Source: Lithospermum erythrorhizon
Lineage: Eukaryota > Streptophyta > Magnoliopsida > Boraginales > Boraginaceae
Assembly: GCA_019722365.1 (NCBI GenBank)
Contig: JADFUC010000514.1
Span: forward strand, 744,001 to 808,000
Length of the DNA: 64,000 bases
Direction of reading: 5' to 3'
In this document: one piece after another, positions 63,301 through 64,000 of the stretch
Layout: the number at the start of each line of letters is the position of its first letter
Position numbering within the stretch: position 1 is the stretch's first letter
Made by a program: the position numbers and the translations under genes
The notes under the pieces: generated by a model
The model's database searches: none
Seen by the model: the letters and a program-made list of their open reading frames with translations, nothing else
Told to the model about the DNA's origin: nothing

Positions 63301-64000
63301 TGGTATTTAGTTTCTTTAACATGATGAACATGGTTCATGAATTGTGATGAAGCAAAGCTTATGGTATGTAAGCTTAGTCACAGAAAAGTTATACATTTGG
63401 TTACCAAAAGTCGCTTAATAGCGATGAGCGAACATGGAACTATAAGTTGAGATTTAATGATTCAACCGTTATTTGAACCGTTTTGATATGCATCTTATGA
63501 ATGTTGTTCACATCCCCATTTATATGGATCAACGATAGTGATATATCATGAAAATTTCGGAAGGATTTAAAATGATTGGAAACATCCCAAATGAAATGTA
63601 TAAATTAAATTTTGCAAAGATCATTTTATGGGTTAAAGACAATCCCGGACGAATGTGGTATAATATGCTAAGTATGAATATTTACTTAAAGAGGACCACG
63701 TGAATAATCCTATACGTCGCTTGTATTTTTATAAAGAAACAATATACGGTTTTGTAATCATTCTTTGTCACATGTTGATGATCTAAATATTATTGGAACT
63801 AATAAAAAAATCAAAGTAATGAATTACTTAAAGAAGAATTTGAAATGAAAGATGCAGGGGAAAGGCAGGGTTCTGCGCAGTTTCTGAGTGAATACTGGCC
63901 CAAAAATGGTATTTGGTACCTGCGTCAATTACGCAAAAGGGGTGGTATTGAAAGGTTTAATATGGATAAGGCAAACACTTTAGTGCTAGATGATAGGCGG
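63301..64000 (+). pseudogene. Ty1-copia reverse transcriptase remnant, second lineage, cut by window edge
   Basis: Broken plus-strand frames read IPEGFKM-like near 63550, GLK-like then GRMWYN near 63650, LNIIGTN near 63790, LKKNLK/FEMKDAG near 63840, and RFNMDKAN near 63960. This is the fingers-palm-thumb part of a copia reverse transcriptase. Its phrases (GRMWYN, DDLNIIGTN) differ from the DDILIIGS type at 59320, so it belongs to another copia lineage or is a separate insertion. Confidence 0.65.

Overview
This is a plant nuclear genome window, most likely from a eudicot. The genes are split into many short exons by AT-rich introns, codon use and splice sites are plant-like, and Stowaway-type MITEs, a SINE, a hAT-like element and decayed Ty1-copia retrotransposons lie between and inside them. 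No bacterial or organellar operon structure is present. The species cannot be fixed from sequence alone. I rebuilt exon structures by hand from GT/AG (and a few GC/AG) boundaries, reading-frame continuity and remembered family conservation, so individual splice sites are inferences.

Left half (1-31 kb). A SEC24-type COPII coat gene runs on the minus strand from its ATG near 11.25 kb off the left edge; 21 coding exons lie in the window and the last about 80 codons are missing. Divergent from it, on the plus strand, is a complete LSM7 gene (13.7-17.3 kb), whose start codon appears to sit alone at the end of its first exon before a 2.4 kb intron. Next is a complete 20-exon dihydroxyacetone kinase gene (20.1-30.9 kb, 594 codons). 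It is preceded by three diverged tandem copies of a promoter-like unit, each with a TATA box, and its 3.8 kb first intron is filled by about 22 degenerate copies of a roughly 150 bp repeat.

Middle (31-46 kb). Convergent to the kinase gene is a complete 10-exon gene for a DUF1350 alpha/beta-hydrolase-like protein with a probable plastid transit peptide. Its first intron carries a tRNA-derived SINE with a perfect target-site duplication, and a G-rich (GGGT)n tract lies just upstream of its ATG. Behind it, on the same strand, is a complete 21-exon gene for a 758-residue coiled-coil protein whose C-terminal region resembles the Ig-PH region of SCAB-type actin-binding proteins.

Right part (46-64 kb). 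This is mostly repeat-rich. It contains two possible small-peptide genes: a two-exon, six-cysteine peptide fragment (46.9-47.2 kb, with a decayed relative at 52.1 kb), and a clear small secreted protein with two 25-residue repeats (49.94-50.22 kb). A hAT-like non-autonomous element covers 50.5-51.4 kb. From 53.4 kb to the edge lie two similar LTR-leader blocks in direct repeat, with decayed Ty1-copia integrase and reverse transcriptase between them and a reverse transcriptase of a seemingly different copia lineage at the right edge. A gag start on the opposite strand abuts the first LTR, which suggests nested insertion.

The host genes are ordinary housekeeping functions: ER-to-Golgi traffic, mRNA decay or splicing, triose metabolism and a plastid hydrolase. 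The unusual material is in the kinase promoter and intron repeats, the small-peptide genes, and splice or frame anomalies in the SEC24 gene.
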